This document shows, piece after piece, positions 13,212-20,548 of a stretch of 39,865 nucleotides of DNA. The first letter of the stretch is position 1; the number at the start of each line of letters is the position of its first letter. The notes below the pieces were generated by a model. The model had not been told where the DNA came from. It made no database searches and saw only the letters and a program-made list of their open reading frames with translations. A program made the position numbers and the translations under genes. The DNA is from Elusimicrobiota bacterium (lineage in GTDB: Bacteria; Elusimicrobiota; Elusimicrobia; UBA1565; UBA9628), in assembly GCA_016209035.1 (NCBI GenBank), contig JACQWX010000033.1, positions 35,598 to 75,462 on the forward strand, written 5' to 3'.

Positions 13212-14887
13212 TGCTCCGCAAGACAGCCTTTCCGACAAGGAATGCCGGCGGGATCATCTTGGCGTTGATGCTTTCGCATTCCTTGTCGGCAAGTCAGGAA
13301 ACCGCCACCTGGACGGGCCATGGGATGCCGGTGCTCTGCGTCGCCTGTTCGCCGGACGGCGGCCGGGTGGTGTCGGGCGACGCCGGCGGGGAGATGAGGC
13401 TGTGGGAGGCGGCCACGGGCAGGCAGATCGGGTCGTGGCGGGCGCACGACGGCCCCGTCACCGCGGCGGTCTTCGCCCCTGACGGCAAGAGGATCTACTC
13501 GGGCGGCGACGATGGGACCATCATCGTGTGGGGGGCCGAAGGCAAGCACATCCAGGATTGGTCGGCGCACTCCGCGGCCGTCGTGGCCCTCGCCTTCTCC
13601 GCCGACGGCCGGCTGCTGGCCTCGGGCGGCAGGGACGCCCAGCGCAAGATCTGGAACGTGGCGCAGGGCGGGTTGGCGGCCCAGTGGAAGAAGCGCGAGG
13701 AGGCCTCGGTCCTCACCGCCGCCTTCTCGGCGGACGGCAAGTCCGTGCTGTTCGGGAGCGACGACGGGACGCTGCGCGTCTGCGGCTTGAGCAAGAAGGA
13801 GACGGAGAGCGCCCCGCCGTGCGACGTCCTCAAGTTCGAAGGCTGCGGTCGGACGCTCCCCTTCCCTGACGGCGGGCGGGTCGTGTCCGCCTGCGCCAAC
13901 GGCGACATCGTGCGCTGGGACCTGGGCACCGGGAAGGACCGCGTGACCGCCAAGGGGGGCGGAGCCAGGGTCAATTCGATCGCCTTGTCCCCGGACGGCA
14001 GGCTCCTCGTCTCCGGTGGAGAGGACGAGATCGTCAGGCTCTGGGACGCCGGCGCCATGAAGCCCGTCGCGAATTGGAGGGGGCACAGGGGACCGGTGAC
14101 GGCGGTCGCGTTCTCTCCGGACGGCAGGACCACCTTCTCCGCGGGGGAAGACCGCGTCGTGAAGTCCTGGGACGTCGCGGGGGAGCTGGCCTGCGCGGAG
14201 AAGTTCGCGGCGGGGAGGTCTCTCTTGGAGGCAGGCTCGCAAGCCTTGGCCAGGAGGTCATTCGAGGAGGCCGTCGCCTGCAGGCCGGCCAACATCGACT
14301 ATCAGAACTGGCTCGGCTCCGCCTGCCACGACCTCGGGGAGCACGCCAAGGCCGTGGAGACGCTCAAGAAGGCGGAGCTGCAGTCCCGGCGGGATGTCTG
14401 GAACTACTACCTGGCGCGCAGCTACATGGCCCTGGGCCGCTTCCAGGAGGCCAAGGCCGCGCTCAGCGAGGGCTTGAACGAGTCGCCCCTAAACAACAGG
14501 GGGATCGACCGGCGCGGGGAAATCCGGGGCCTCATGGACAAGGTCGAAGCCTATCAGACCCACCTGGGGGCGGCCAATGCCGGGATGACCGAGGGACGCT
14601 TCGCGGACGCGCGGGCGGCCGCCGAGTCCGCGCTGGCCCAGGTGGAGACCGAGCAGGCGAAGACCTTGCGCGACGACGCGATCCGAAAGCTCGCGGCCGA
14701 GGCGCGAGGCCTTCGCAACCGCTGGCTGGTGATCCTGGTCGTCCTGGTCGCGGCGGCCGGGGGCGGATGGGCTTGGGAGACGCGCCGCCGCCGCGCGGCC
14801 AAGGCCTTGGCCGACGAGCTGGAGCGCTCCTCGGCCCCCCCGCAGGCTGCGCCTCCTCAGGCCGCGACGCCTCCTCCGCCGAAGTAG
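13211..14887 (+). CDS. exported WD40-TPR protein with C-terminal membrane anchor
   Basis: 558 residues. Residues about 12-30 look like a signal peptide or anchor (GGIILALMLSHSLSAS). Six to seven WD40 repeats occupy about 32-320, each with an SPDG or SADG turn and a closing strand such as RLWEAATGR. TPR-like helices follow (about 330-490), then a membrane helix WLVILVVLVAAAGGGWAW at about 503-520 and a Pro/Ala-rich tail. Both parts are protein-binding scaffolds; no enzyme motif is present. The signal peptide coding region contains an 18-nt inverted repeat. It lies between the PIN-TRAM gene and rtcB, with five bases to rtcB, suggesting one transcript. Confidence 0.82.
   Translation: MLRKTAFPTRNAGGIILALMLSHSLSASQETATWTGHGMPVLCVACSPDGGRVVSGDAGGEMRLWEAATGRQIGSWRAHDGPVTAAVFAPDGKRIYSGGDDGTIIVWGAEGKHIQDWSAHSAAVVALAFSADGRLLASGGRDAQRKIWNVAQGGLAAQWKKREEASVLTAAFSADGKSVLFGSDDGTLRVCGLSKKETESAPPCDVLKFEGCGRTLPFPDGGRVVSACANGDIVRWDLGTGKDRVTAKGGGARVNSIALSPDGRLLVSGGEDEIVRLWDAGAMKPVANWRGHRGPVTAVAFSPDGRTTFSAGEDRVVKSWDVAGELACAEKFAAGRSLLEAGSQALARRSFEEAVACRPANIDYQNWLGSACHDLGEHAKAVETLKKAELQSRRDVWNYYLARSYMALGRFQEAKAALSEGLNESPLNNRGIDRRGEIRGLMDKVEAYQTHLGAANAGMTEGRFADARAAAESALAQVETEQAKTLRDDAIRKLAAEARGLRNRWLVILVVLVAAAGGGWAWETRRRRAAKALADELERSSAPPQAAPPQAATPPPPK
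13228..13293 (+). repeat. inverted repeat in the signal peptide coding region
   Basis: Arms 13228-13245 and 13276-13293 pair at 17 of 18 positions (the inner 14 are perfect: CCGACAAGGAATGC), with a 30-base spacer. The inner spacer encodes the hydrophobic core of the leader. It may be a palindromic insertion that supplied part of the coding sequence. Confidence 0.6.
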
Positions 14888-14892
14888 GCCGC

Positions 14893-16068
14893 ATGCCCAT
14901 CCGGCAGACCTTGGACGGCCGGGTCCCGGTCATGATCTGGACCGACGACGCGGACCCGGAGTCCCTGCGCCAGCTCAGGAACGTCGCAGCGCTTCCCTTC
15001 GTCTTCCACCATGTCGCGGCGATGGCCGACGTGCACGCCGGCATCGGCGCGACCATCGGCACGGTGATGGCGACCAAGGGCGCGGTCATCCCGGCCGCGG
15101 TCGGGGTGGACATCGGCTGCGGCATGGCGGCCTTGAAGCTGCCGCTGGACGCCGGAGCCATGCAGGGGCGTAGGCCCGAGCTGCGCCATGCCATCGAGCG
15201 CTCCATCCCCACGGGCTTCGAGAGCCACCGGCACGCCGCGCCGGGGGCCCGGTCCTGGGATGGCTGGAGGCGGTTCAAGGACCTGCACCCGAGGGCCCAG
15301 CACCTCCTGGACAAGGCCATGGCCCAGCTCGGCACCCTGGGCGGGGGGAACCATTTCATCGAGCTCTGCCGCGACGAGGAGGGCCGCGCCTGGGTCATGC
15401 TCCATTCGGGCTCGCGGCACGTCGGGAAATGCCTGGCAGACTTCCACATCAGCGAGGCCAAGGCGTTCGTAGATAGGCAGGGCGCGCGGCCCCCGGACCC
15501 CGCGCTCTCGCACCTCGAGGACGGGACCAGGGCCTTCGACGCCTACATGCACGACCTGCTCTGGGCCCAGGACTACGCCCGCGAGAACAGGCGGATCATG
15601 CTCGACCTCGTGCTCAAGGACCTCTCCCGCCTCCTCAACGGCGGGCGGCCGCTCACGCCTGAGGCCGAGATCAACTGCCACCACAACTACGCCGCGCGCG
15701 AGCGGCACTTCGGGGCCGAGGTCATCGTGACCCGCAAGGGCGCGGTGCGCGCCGGCGTCGGCGAGATGGGCGTCGTGCCGGGCTCCATGGGGACCAAATC
15801 CTTCATCGTGCGCGGGAAGGGCTGCCCCGAGGCGTACGATTCCTGCAGCCACGGCGCGGGCCGCCGGATGTCGCGCCACGAGGCCAAGCGGCGCTTCACG
15901 GTCGCAGACCTCAAGGAGGCGACGCAAGGCGTCGAGTGCAGGAAGGACGGCGGCGTCCTCGACGAGATCCCCCAGGCCTACAAGCCCATCGACGATGTCA
16001 TCGCCAACCAGTCCGACCTAGTGGAGGTCACGGTCACCTTGAAGCAGGTCCTCTGCGTCAAGGGTTGA
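14893..16068 (+). CDS. rtcB: RNA-splicing ligase RtcB
   Basis: 391 residues, among the shorter RtcB proteins (E. coli 408). It joins RNA 2',3'-cyclic phosphate or 3'-phosphate ends to 5'-OH ends using GTP and Mn2+. Conserved blocks: VHAGIGATIGTVMATKGAVIPAAVGVDIGCGM with the metal-binding Asp and Cys, GGGNHFIEL, HSGSRHVG, EINCHHNYAARE, and SHGAGRRMSR, where the His is the guanylylation site. The ATG at 14893 follows the WD40 gene stop by five bases; no strong Shine-Dalgarno, so translation may be coupled. No archease gene is seen in the window. Confidence 0.95.
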   Translation: MPIRQTLDGRVPVMIWTDDADPESLRQLRNVAALPFVFHHVAAMADVHAGIGATIGTVMATKGAVIPAAVGVDIGCGMAALKLPLDAGAMQGRRPELRHAIERSIPTGFESHRHAAPGARSWDGWRRFKDLHPRAQHLLDKAMAQLGTLGGGNHFIELCRDEEGRAWVMLHSGSRHVGKCLADFHISEAKAFVDRQGARPPDPALSHLEDGTRAFDAYMHDLLWAQDYARENRRIMLDLVLKDLSRLLNGGRPLTPEAEINCHHNYAARERHFGAEVIVTRKGAVRAGVGEMGVVPGSMGTKSFIVRGKGCPEAYDSCSHGAGRRMSRHEAKRRFTVADLKEATQGVECRKDGGVLDEIPQAYKPIDDVIANQSDLVEVTVTLKQVLCVKG

Positions 16069-16076
16069 GCCCTTGT

Positions 16077-16742
16077 CTACTCCCCCAGGAAAAGGAAGAA
16101 GTACTGCAGGAAGTCGTAGAGGTCCAGGTTGACGAAGGCGACGTCCACCGGGGACCGGTTCATCCCGCCCGTTAGCCTGCCCGAGACTTTGTTGAAGGTC
16201 AGGACGACGGGAGCGTGGTTGGCGTAGCCCTTGAGCTCCACGGTGTCGGCTCCGGCCTGGCCTTCCTTCATGTCGAACTCGACCTTGACCGGGCTGTGGT
16301 TGGCGTGGCCTTCGAGGATGCCGTTCTTCCAGTCGACGTAGAGCTTGACCGGGCTGTGGTTGGCGCCGCCTTCGACCAGGACCGACTCCGGGGTCCATGC
16401 GAAGGCCAGGTCCACGGGGGAATGGTTCGCCCCTCCGGCGATCCGCGCCTTCTCATGGTCGATGGCGATGTCCACGGGGCTGTGGTTCATCCCTCCCTTG
16501 ATGGTCCAAGCCCGCTTGTCGATGGCGATGTCCACGGGGCTGTGGTTCATACCGCCCTTGACCGTGCCGACCTTGTTCTGGGCGAAGGCCGAGAGGGAGG
16601 CGGGCAGGCCGGCGGGCTGGAATTTGAAGGCGCCGGGAGGGAGGTTATGGAACGCCTTCCCGGCGGAAACGGAGGCGTGCTCGATGCCGGCGCACGCGTG
16701 CGAAAGCCCGGCGGAGAGGACGGCCGCGAAAATCAAGTTCAT
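16077..16742 (-). CDS. exported protein of seven 20-residue NHSPV repeats
   Basis: 221 residues, family not recognised. Residues 1-18 form a signal peptide (MNLIFAAVLSAGLSHACA). From about 58 the chain is a tandem repeat with the core G-G-(A/M)-N-H-S-P-V at 66-70, 86-90, 106-110, 128-132, 148-152, then NHAPV at 175-179 and NRSPV at 195-199. The period is 20 residues, with longer loops twice. Each unit reads as strand, GGxNHSPV turn, strand (VDIAID), so a beta-solenoid or small barrel is likely. The chain ends in an aromatic segment (FLQYFFLFLGE). AGGTGAG lies four bases before the ATG. It ends eight bases from the convergent rtcB. Function unknown; the invariant Asn-His could bind a metal or ligand. 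Confidence 0.8.
   Translation of the reverse strand: MNLIFAAVLSAGLSHACAGIEHASVSAGKAFHNLPPGAFKFQPAGLPASLSAFAQNKVGTVKGGMNHSPVDIAIDKRAWTIKGGMNHSPVDIAIDHEKARIAGGANHSPVDLAFAWTPESVLVEGGANHSPVKLYVDWKNGILEGHANHSPVKVEFDMKEGQAGADTVELKGYANHAPVVLTFNKVSGRLTGGMNRSPVDVAFVNLDLYDFLQYFFLFLGE
16459..16550 (-). repeat. 60-bp tandem repeat inside the NHSPV gene
   Basis: A 32-base block at 16459-16490 recurs without change at 16519-16550, exactly 60 bases on. It encodes the first two NHSPV units (NHSPVDIAID twice). Later units have diverged at DNA level, so the first two look like a recent duplication. Confidence 0.85.
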
Positions 16743-16871
16743 TTTCTCACCTATGGATACGAAATTCCATGAAAAGCATATCTATTATGCCTCTTGGGCC
16801 GCGCTCCGTCATGGGCCAATCGGGGAAAGGCGGGGCAGGCCGAAGGGCCTAGGGTGTTTCCCTAATTATTG

Positions 16872-16877
16872 TAGAAT
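16872..16877 (+). promoter_or_regulatory. -10 box of the phosphofructokinase gene
   Basis: TAGAAT preceded directly by TTG. The start would be near 16884, with a 24-base leader that carries GAGGAGG (16896-16902) five bases before the ATG. The bases after it (TCCTCC) can pair with the Shine-Dalgarno itself. Confidence 0.5.
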
Positions 16878-16907
16878 GGGCCGAGGCAGGCATCGAGGAG
16901 GTCCTCC

Positions 16908-18104
16908 ATGGCGGGACTGGCGAAAGGCAGGAAGCTCAAGATCGCTCTGAGTACCGGGGGCGGCGATGCCCCGGGATTGAACGCCGTCATCCGAGCGGCG
17001 ACCAAGACCGCCTGGTGCCTGGGCTGGGAGGTCTGGGGCATCCAGGAGGGGTTCGAGGGGCTCATCGACCCCAGGAGGAAGCTCGTCCGCATCGACACGG
17101 AGGACATCCGCGGCATCCTCACCCAGGGCGGGACCATCCTCGGGACGGCCAACCGCGGGAACCCCTTCAAGCACCAGGTCCAGACCGCCAAAGGCGCCAA
17201 GGAGGTCGACCTCTCGGCGACCGTGGTGCGCAATTTTAAGAAGCTGGGCTTCGACGCCCTGATCGTCATCGGCGGCGAAGGCACGCTGGGCCTGGCCTAC
17301 CAACTCGTGAAGAAGGGCATTCCCATCGTGGGCGTTCCCAAGACCATCGACAACGACCTGCCCGGGACGGACATCACCTTCGGCTTCGACACGGCGGTGA
17401 GCGTGGCCACCGAGGCCATCGGCCGCCTCCACTCCACGGCCCAATCCCACCGGCGCTGCTTCGTGGTCGAGCTCATGGGCCGCTACGCGGGCTGGATCAC
17501 CTTGAACGCGGGGGTCTCGGGCGGCGCGGACGTCATCCTCATCCCTGAAATCCCGTTCGACATCGACGCGGTGTGCGACAAGGTCCTCGACCGCGAGCGC
17601 AGGAAGAAGCACTTCTCCATCGTGGTGGCGGCCGAGGGCGCGCAGCCCAAGGGCGGCGCGAGGGTCCTCAAGGAGGGGGCGACGACGGACCATGTGGAGC
17701 GTCTGGGCGGCATCGCGGAATGGGTCGCCAAGGAGATCGACAAGCGCACCGGCAAGGAGACCCGCTCCCTCGTTCTGGGGCACCTCCAGCGCGGGGGGAC
17801 TCCGACGACCTTCGACCGCCTGCTGGCCACGAGACTGGGTTCCGCGGCCGTGCGCTGCGTGGCTAGGGGTCAGTTCGGCAGGATGGTGGCGCTCAAGACC
17901 CCCAAGATCGTCTCCGTCCCGCTCACGCAAGCCATCAAGCGGCTCAAGACCGTGCCCCTGGACCACGACACCATCACCTCGGCCCGGTCCATGGGCATCA
18001 GCTTCGGGGACAGGCTCTGCGCCAGCGGCAAGGGCGGCACATTCGCTCGCCGGCAGGCTGCCGTCCCGGCTGCCCTTCGGCAGGGTGTCGGCAGCCGGGG
18101 CTGA
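16908..18104 (+). CDS. pfkA: 6-phosphofructokinase, group III type
   Basis: 398 residues, longer than E. coli PfkA (320). It phosphorylates fructose 6-phosphate in glycolysis. STGGGDAPGLNAVIRA at 15-30 forms the phosphate loop, GGEGT at 122-126 the donor site, PKTIDND at 144-150 the catalytic loop, and MGRYAGWI and PEIPF follow. The donor pattern is mixed: Gly at the position of E. coli Gly104 (ATP type) but Lys at Gly124 (as in PPi types), a pairing known in ATP-dependent actinobacterial and trypanosome enzymes. Glu replaces the usual Mg-binding Asp103. I favour ATP as donor. The last 15 residues are an Ala/Gly/Arg tail ending in a palindrome shared with the convergent gene. Confidence 0.9.
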   Translation: MAGLAKGRKLKIALSTGGGDAPGLNAVIRAATKTAWCLGWEVWGIQEGFEGLIDPRRKLVRIDTEDIRGILTQGGTILGTANRGNPFKHQVQTAKGAKEVDLSATVVRNFKKLGFDALIVIGGEGTLGLAYQLVKKGIPIVGVPKTIDNDLPGTDITFGFDTAVSVATEAIGRLHSTAQSHRRCFVVELMGRYAGWITLNAGVSGGADVILIPEIPFDIDAVCDKVLDRERRKKHFSIVVAAEGAQPKGGARVLKEGATTDHVERLGGIAEWVAKEIDKRTGKETRSLVLGHLQRGGTPTTFDRLLATRLGSAAVRCVARGQFGRMVALKTPKIVSVPLTQAIKRLKTVPLDHDTITSARSMGISFGDRLCASGKGGTFARRQAAVPAALRQGVGSRG

Positions 18105-18111
18105 TCAGCCC
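18098..18111. terminator. palindrome shared by two convergent stop codons
   Basis: GGGCTGATCAGCCC is a perfect palindrome. Its TGA is the pfkA stop on the plus strand (18102-18104) and, read from the other side, the stop of the methyltransferase gene (18105-18107). It probably acts as part of a two-way terminator, together with the GGCTGCCG...CGGCAGCC repeat just upstream. No U-run is present. Confidence 0.5.
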
Positions 18112-18782
18112 AGGCGGAAGACGACCGCGTAGGTGAAGGCCAGAGCGCGCAGGGGCCTTAAAGCCGCGAGCCGGTCGAGGCTGCCGCCCAGCCACGGCAC
18201 CCTGAACGGCAGCAAGATGCGGCCTTCCGCGGTTTCCAGCCGGAACCCGTGCCTCTCCAAGAGCCCGCGGAGCTGCTTGAGCGACATCCACTCGTGGTCT
18301 CCCTCGGGCAGTTTCAGGCGCAGGGCTTCGGCCAGGTGCAAAGGGCCCGCCCACAGGGGGTTGGCTGCGGTGGCCACGAAGAGGGTGCGCCCGTCCGCGT
18401 AAGACTTGAGCCCCTCGAGAGCTGAGTCCGGGTCGGGAAGGTGCTCGAGCACGTCGCAGAGCAGGACGAACTCGAAGGCATCCCGCCGGGTGGGCCGGGC
18501 GATGTCCTCGACCCAGAACTCTAGCTCCGGATGCTTGGCCCGGGCCGCCTCCACCATGGCGGGGCTGATGTCCAGGCCCGCGCCGCGGCGAGGCGAGAGG
18601 CTCGCCAGGAGGCTCCCGGTCCCGCAGCCCACCTCCAGGACGGTCGCCCCGGCCGGGACGAGCTCCTGATAGATGCGCACCAGCGCGCGCCAGTAGCGGG
18701 CTTGCCGGGCCTTGCCATCGTCGTAGCGTGACGCGATGGAGTCGAAGTGCTCCCGCACGGACCGTGGGTCGAAGCGTTCCAC
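18105..18782 (-). CDS. class I SAM-dependent methyltransferase
   Basis: 225 residues. Rossmann-type methyltransferase with the SAM-binding loop VLEVGCGTGSLL at about 48-59, the acidic ribose contact GLDISPAMVEAA, WVEDIA, and the motif LLCDVLEHLPDPDSAL, as in the UbiE/UbiG-like Methyltransf_11 group. The acceptor is not predictable; no quinone or biotin gene lies nearby. GTG start at 18782: a TAGAAT -10 box (18789-18794) places the transcript start exactly on this GTG. Divergent from the outer-membrane protein gene at 18852. Confidence 0.85.
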   Translation of the reverse strand: MERFDPRSVREHFDSIASRYDDGKARQARYWRALVRIYQELVPAGATVLEVGCGTGSLLASLSPRRGAGLDISPAMVEAARAKHPELEFWVEDIARPTRRDAFEFVLLCDVLEHLPDPDSALEGLKSYADGRTLFVATAANPLWAGPLHLAEALRLKLPEGDHEWMSLKQLRGLLERHGFRLETAEGRILLPFRVPWLGGSLDRLAALRPLRALAFTYAVVFRLG

Positions 18783-18788
18783 GAGGGG

Positions 18789-18794
18789 ATTCTA
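18789..18794 (-). promoter_or_regulatory. -10 box of the methyltransferase gene
   Basis: TAGAAT on the minus strand. The seventh base after it is the G of the GTG start codon, so the mRNA should be leaderless. Confidence 0.5.
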
Positions 18795-18839
18795 TCATTC
18801 CGGGGGACCGGGCGGTGGCGCGCCCGACGCCGGAGTTGG

Positions 18840-18845
18840 TATCAT
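18840..18845 (+). promoter_or_regulatory. -10 box of the first outer-membrane barrel gene
   Basis: TATCAT; the seventh base downstream is the first base of the GTG at 18852, again predicting a leaderless transcript. No good -35 is visible. Confidence 0.4.
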
Positions 18846-18851
18846 TGGGGC

Positions 18852-19505
18852 GTGGACTTGAGGAAAGCCTGCGGCCTTGTCGCGGCGGCCATGCTCGCGG
18901 GCGCGGCCTCTCACGCGGAGAAAGGGCAATGGTCGGTCTCGTTGACGCCGGGCTTCGCGGCCCCGGTGGGCTCCTTCGCCCGCCAGAACGGCAATTCCCT
19001 CAATGTCCTGGCGGGCCTCAACTACGAGGTCCAAGACGGGTACTGGTACGGGCTGGAGTTGGGCTACTCAGGAGGTCATCGGCGCCAGGGAAGGCTCGAC
19101 GGCGAGGATTTCGACAAGGACGGGAGCGACGATGCCGTGGCCTTCACCTCGAACATGGACACCATGATGCTCCACGTCAACCCCGTGCTCAAGGCGGGAG
19201 GGGAGTACACGGACGACCTGAGGTACTGCTTCATCGTCGGCCCCGGACTCTACTCGTTCTTCAGGGATGCCGGGAGCATCATCCTCGAGGGGGCGACCAC
19301 GAACCAGACGAGCGTGGCGGGCCGCACCGTCCCGGTGGGGAAGGCCGCCAACACCTTCTTCGGCCTCGACCTGGGCCATACGCTCGGCTACGAGGTGTCC
19401 AGCGCCTTCGAGGTCGGCTTGGACGTGCGGTACCACTTGGTCTTCATGCCCGGAGGCCCGTCCGGGGTCGTGGTGCCGGGATTCAGGTTCGCCTTCCTCT
19501 TCTAA
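18852..19505 (+). CDS. outer-membrane beta-barrel protein (OMP_b-brl-like)
   Basis: 217 residues from the GTG at 18852. Signal peptide MDLRKACGLVAAAMLAGAASHA. The rest alternates hydrophobic and polar residues in strands such as WSVSLTPGFAAPVG, FFGLDLGHTLGYEV and VGLDVRYHLVFM, and ends in FRFAFLF, the terminal aromatic signal of barrels inserted by Bam. An acidic loop (DFDKDGSDD) could bind calcium. It is a paralog of the protein at 20549-21250: same length class, same strand order, matching NPVLKAGG/NPVLKVG and VGLDVRYH/VGIDLRFH. Role unknown. Confidence 0.8.
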   Translation: MDLRKACGLVAAAMLAGAASHAEKGQWSVSLTPGFAAPVGSFARQNGNSLNVLAGLNYEVQDGYWYGLELGYSGGHRRQGRLDGEDFDKDGSDDAVAFTSNMDTMMLHVNPVLKAGGEYTDDLRYCFIVGPGLYSFFRDAGSIILEGATTNQTSVAGRTVPVGKAANTFFGLDLGHTLGYEVSSAFEVGLDVRYHLVFMPGGPSGVVVPGFRFAFLF

Positions 19506-19556
19506 CGCGCGGATGCGCGTTGTCCTGACCGCCATCAGGAGATGCGTTGGCGGTCA
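19505..19556. terminator. two hairpins between convergent genes
   Basis: ACGCGC/GCGCGT (19505-19520, loop GGAT) and TGACCGCCA/TGGCGGTCA (19526-19534 with 19548-19556) lie between the ends of the barrel gene and the proline-rich gene. A two-way terminator is likely, although U-runs are missing. Confidence 0.45.
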
Positions 19557-19567
19557 TGGGCTGACGC

Positions 19568-20473
19568 CTACTGGGTGCAGGCCCCGTTTTGGTCCGCTCT
19601 GCGGCACGCCTCGAGGCTTTGATGGCATGTCTGGGTCCAGGAATTCCTCCACCAACCGGGACGGAGGCACGTCCCGTCGGAGCGGGCAGGCTCCGAGCCT
19701 TGTTGTGCCGGCAGGCCGGGCCCGAGGTCGGACGGAGGGACATGGTCCATAGTGCGTGTCGGGCCGGGGGGCTCGACCGTGGTCTGGAACACGGGAGGCG
19801 CAGGTGCCCATTCGCTGGCAGGGGTTTCGGTGCGGGTAGGGACCGGCTTCAAGACCGGTTTGGGCTTTGGCGCGGTCGAGGTCGGAGACCGAGCGTCCCC
19901 TGCGCCATCAGGAAAGGTGTGGGCGGCAGGGGGCGCAGCGGTCTGCGCGGGCTCAGGCCGGACCGTGGCCTTGGGGGCAGGAGGGGTCTCGGCCTGGTTC
20001 GGCGTGAGGTAGTAGACGGGCTCGGTCAAGGTCTTCGACATGCCGGGGTCCTGCAGGCTCCTGACATTGGTCGGGGCCCAGCCCGTCATGGGCTTGAGCT
20101 TGGGTCTTAAGGCCCGGGGATCGTCTTGTTCGCGCCTGGGATTCCTGACATCCACGACCTTGATGACCGTGCCGGGCTCCAGGCCGTCCGTCCGGGGGCG
20201 GGCAGGGGAAGGGGGGGCGCTCGGCGCCTGGGCCGCAGGCCCGGAGGCTTGGGGAGCCGAAGGCGGCGCGGCCTCGGCTGGGGGCTTCTTGTCGAAGATG
20301 TCCCTGCCTGCGGCGGCGGGCGCGGAGGCAAGGCGTCCCAGGACCCATTCGACGAGAAACCAAGCCAACGGAAGGAGGACGAGCGCCGCCGCGCTGATCA
20401 GGGCCAGGCGCAGGGTAGAGCGCTCTCGCGCCGCCGGCTCGCCGCCCTGCATCGGCCGACGGAAGGGATCCAT
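19568..20473 (-). CDS. membrane-anchored proline-rich protein with Cys-containing end
   Basis: 301 residues from the ATG at 20473; upstream in-frame ATGs (20479, 20509) lie at or before the predicted transcript start and are not used. One membrane helix at about 22-46 (LALISAAALVLLPLAWFLVEW), then a long Pro/Ala/Thr-rich periplasmic stretch with a short ordered part (GTVIKVVDVRNPRREQDDP). The end has four cysteines and Trp residues (CLRPGWWRNSWTQTCH). Part of the low-complexity region is the antisense reading of the 73-bp repeat. It could span the cell wall like a TonB-type linker, but no TonB signature is seen. It lies between two related barrel genes and shares a divergent promoter region with the second. 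Confidence 0.7.
   Translation of the reverse strand: MDPFRRPMQGGEPAARERSTLRLALISAAALVLLPLAWFLVEWVLGRLASAPAAAGRDIFDKKPPAEAAPPSAPQASGPAAQAPSAPPSPARPRTDGLEPGTVIKVVDVRNPRREQDDPRALRPKLKPMTGWAPTNVRSLQDPGMSKTLTEPVYYLTPNQAETPPAPKATVRPEPAQTAAPPAAHTFPDGAGDARSPTSTAPKPKPVLKPVPTRTETPASEWAPAPPVFQTTVEPPGPTRTMDHVPPSDLGPGLPAQQGSEPARSDGTCLRPGWWRNSWTQTCHQSLEACRRADQNGACTQ
19869..19941 (+). repeat. 73-bp dispersed repeat, copy 2
   Basis: Same as 11961-12033 except at four positions. It lies antisense in the proline-rich protein gene, where it encodes the stretch around HTFPDGAGDARSPTSTA. The two host genes are unrelated and read the repeat on opposite strands. Confidence 0.85.
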
Positions 20474-20480
20474 GGCCATA

Positions 20481-20509
20481 AGTGTACCAGCCCGGCGAGG
20501 CCATTTCAA
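20481..20509 (-). promoter_or_regulatory. promoter of the proline-rich protein gene
   Basis: Minus strand TTGAAA (20504-20509), 17-base spacer, TACACT (20481-20486). The predicted start at 20474 is one base before the ATG at 20473: a leaderless transcript. Confidence 0.65.
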
Positions 20510-20512
20510 GGT

Positions 20513-20541
20513 TTGACTCGGCGAGGAGATAAGAATAGAAT
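20513..20541 (+). promoter_or_regulatory. promoter of the second barrel gene
   Basis: TTGACT (20513-20518), 17-base spacer, TAGAAT (20536-20541). The predicted start at 20548 is one base before the ATG. The -35 boxes of this and the divergent promoter are three bases apart, so binding of one polymerase should hinder the other. Confidence 0.7.
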
Positions 20542-20548
20542 CTCGGCA

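Noticed and set aside
16459..16550. Possible CRISPR repeats (32-base identical blocks)
   Set aside because: Only two identical copies, in frame, encoding protein repeat units; spacer lengths equal codon multiples and no cas gene is near.
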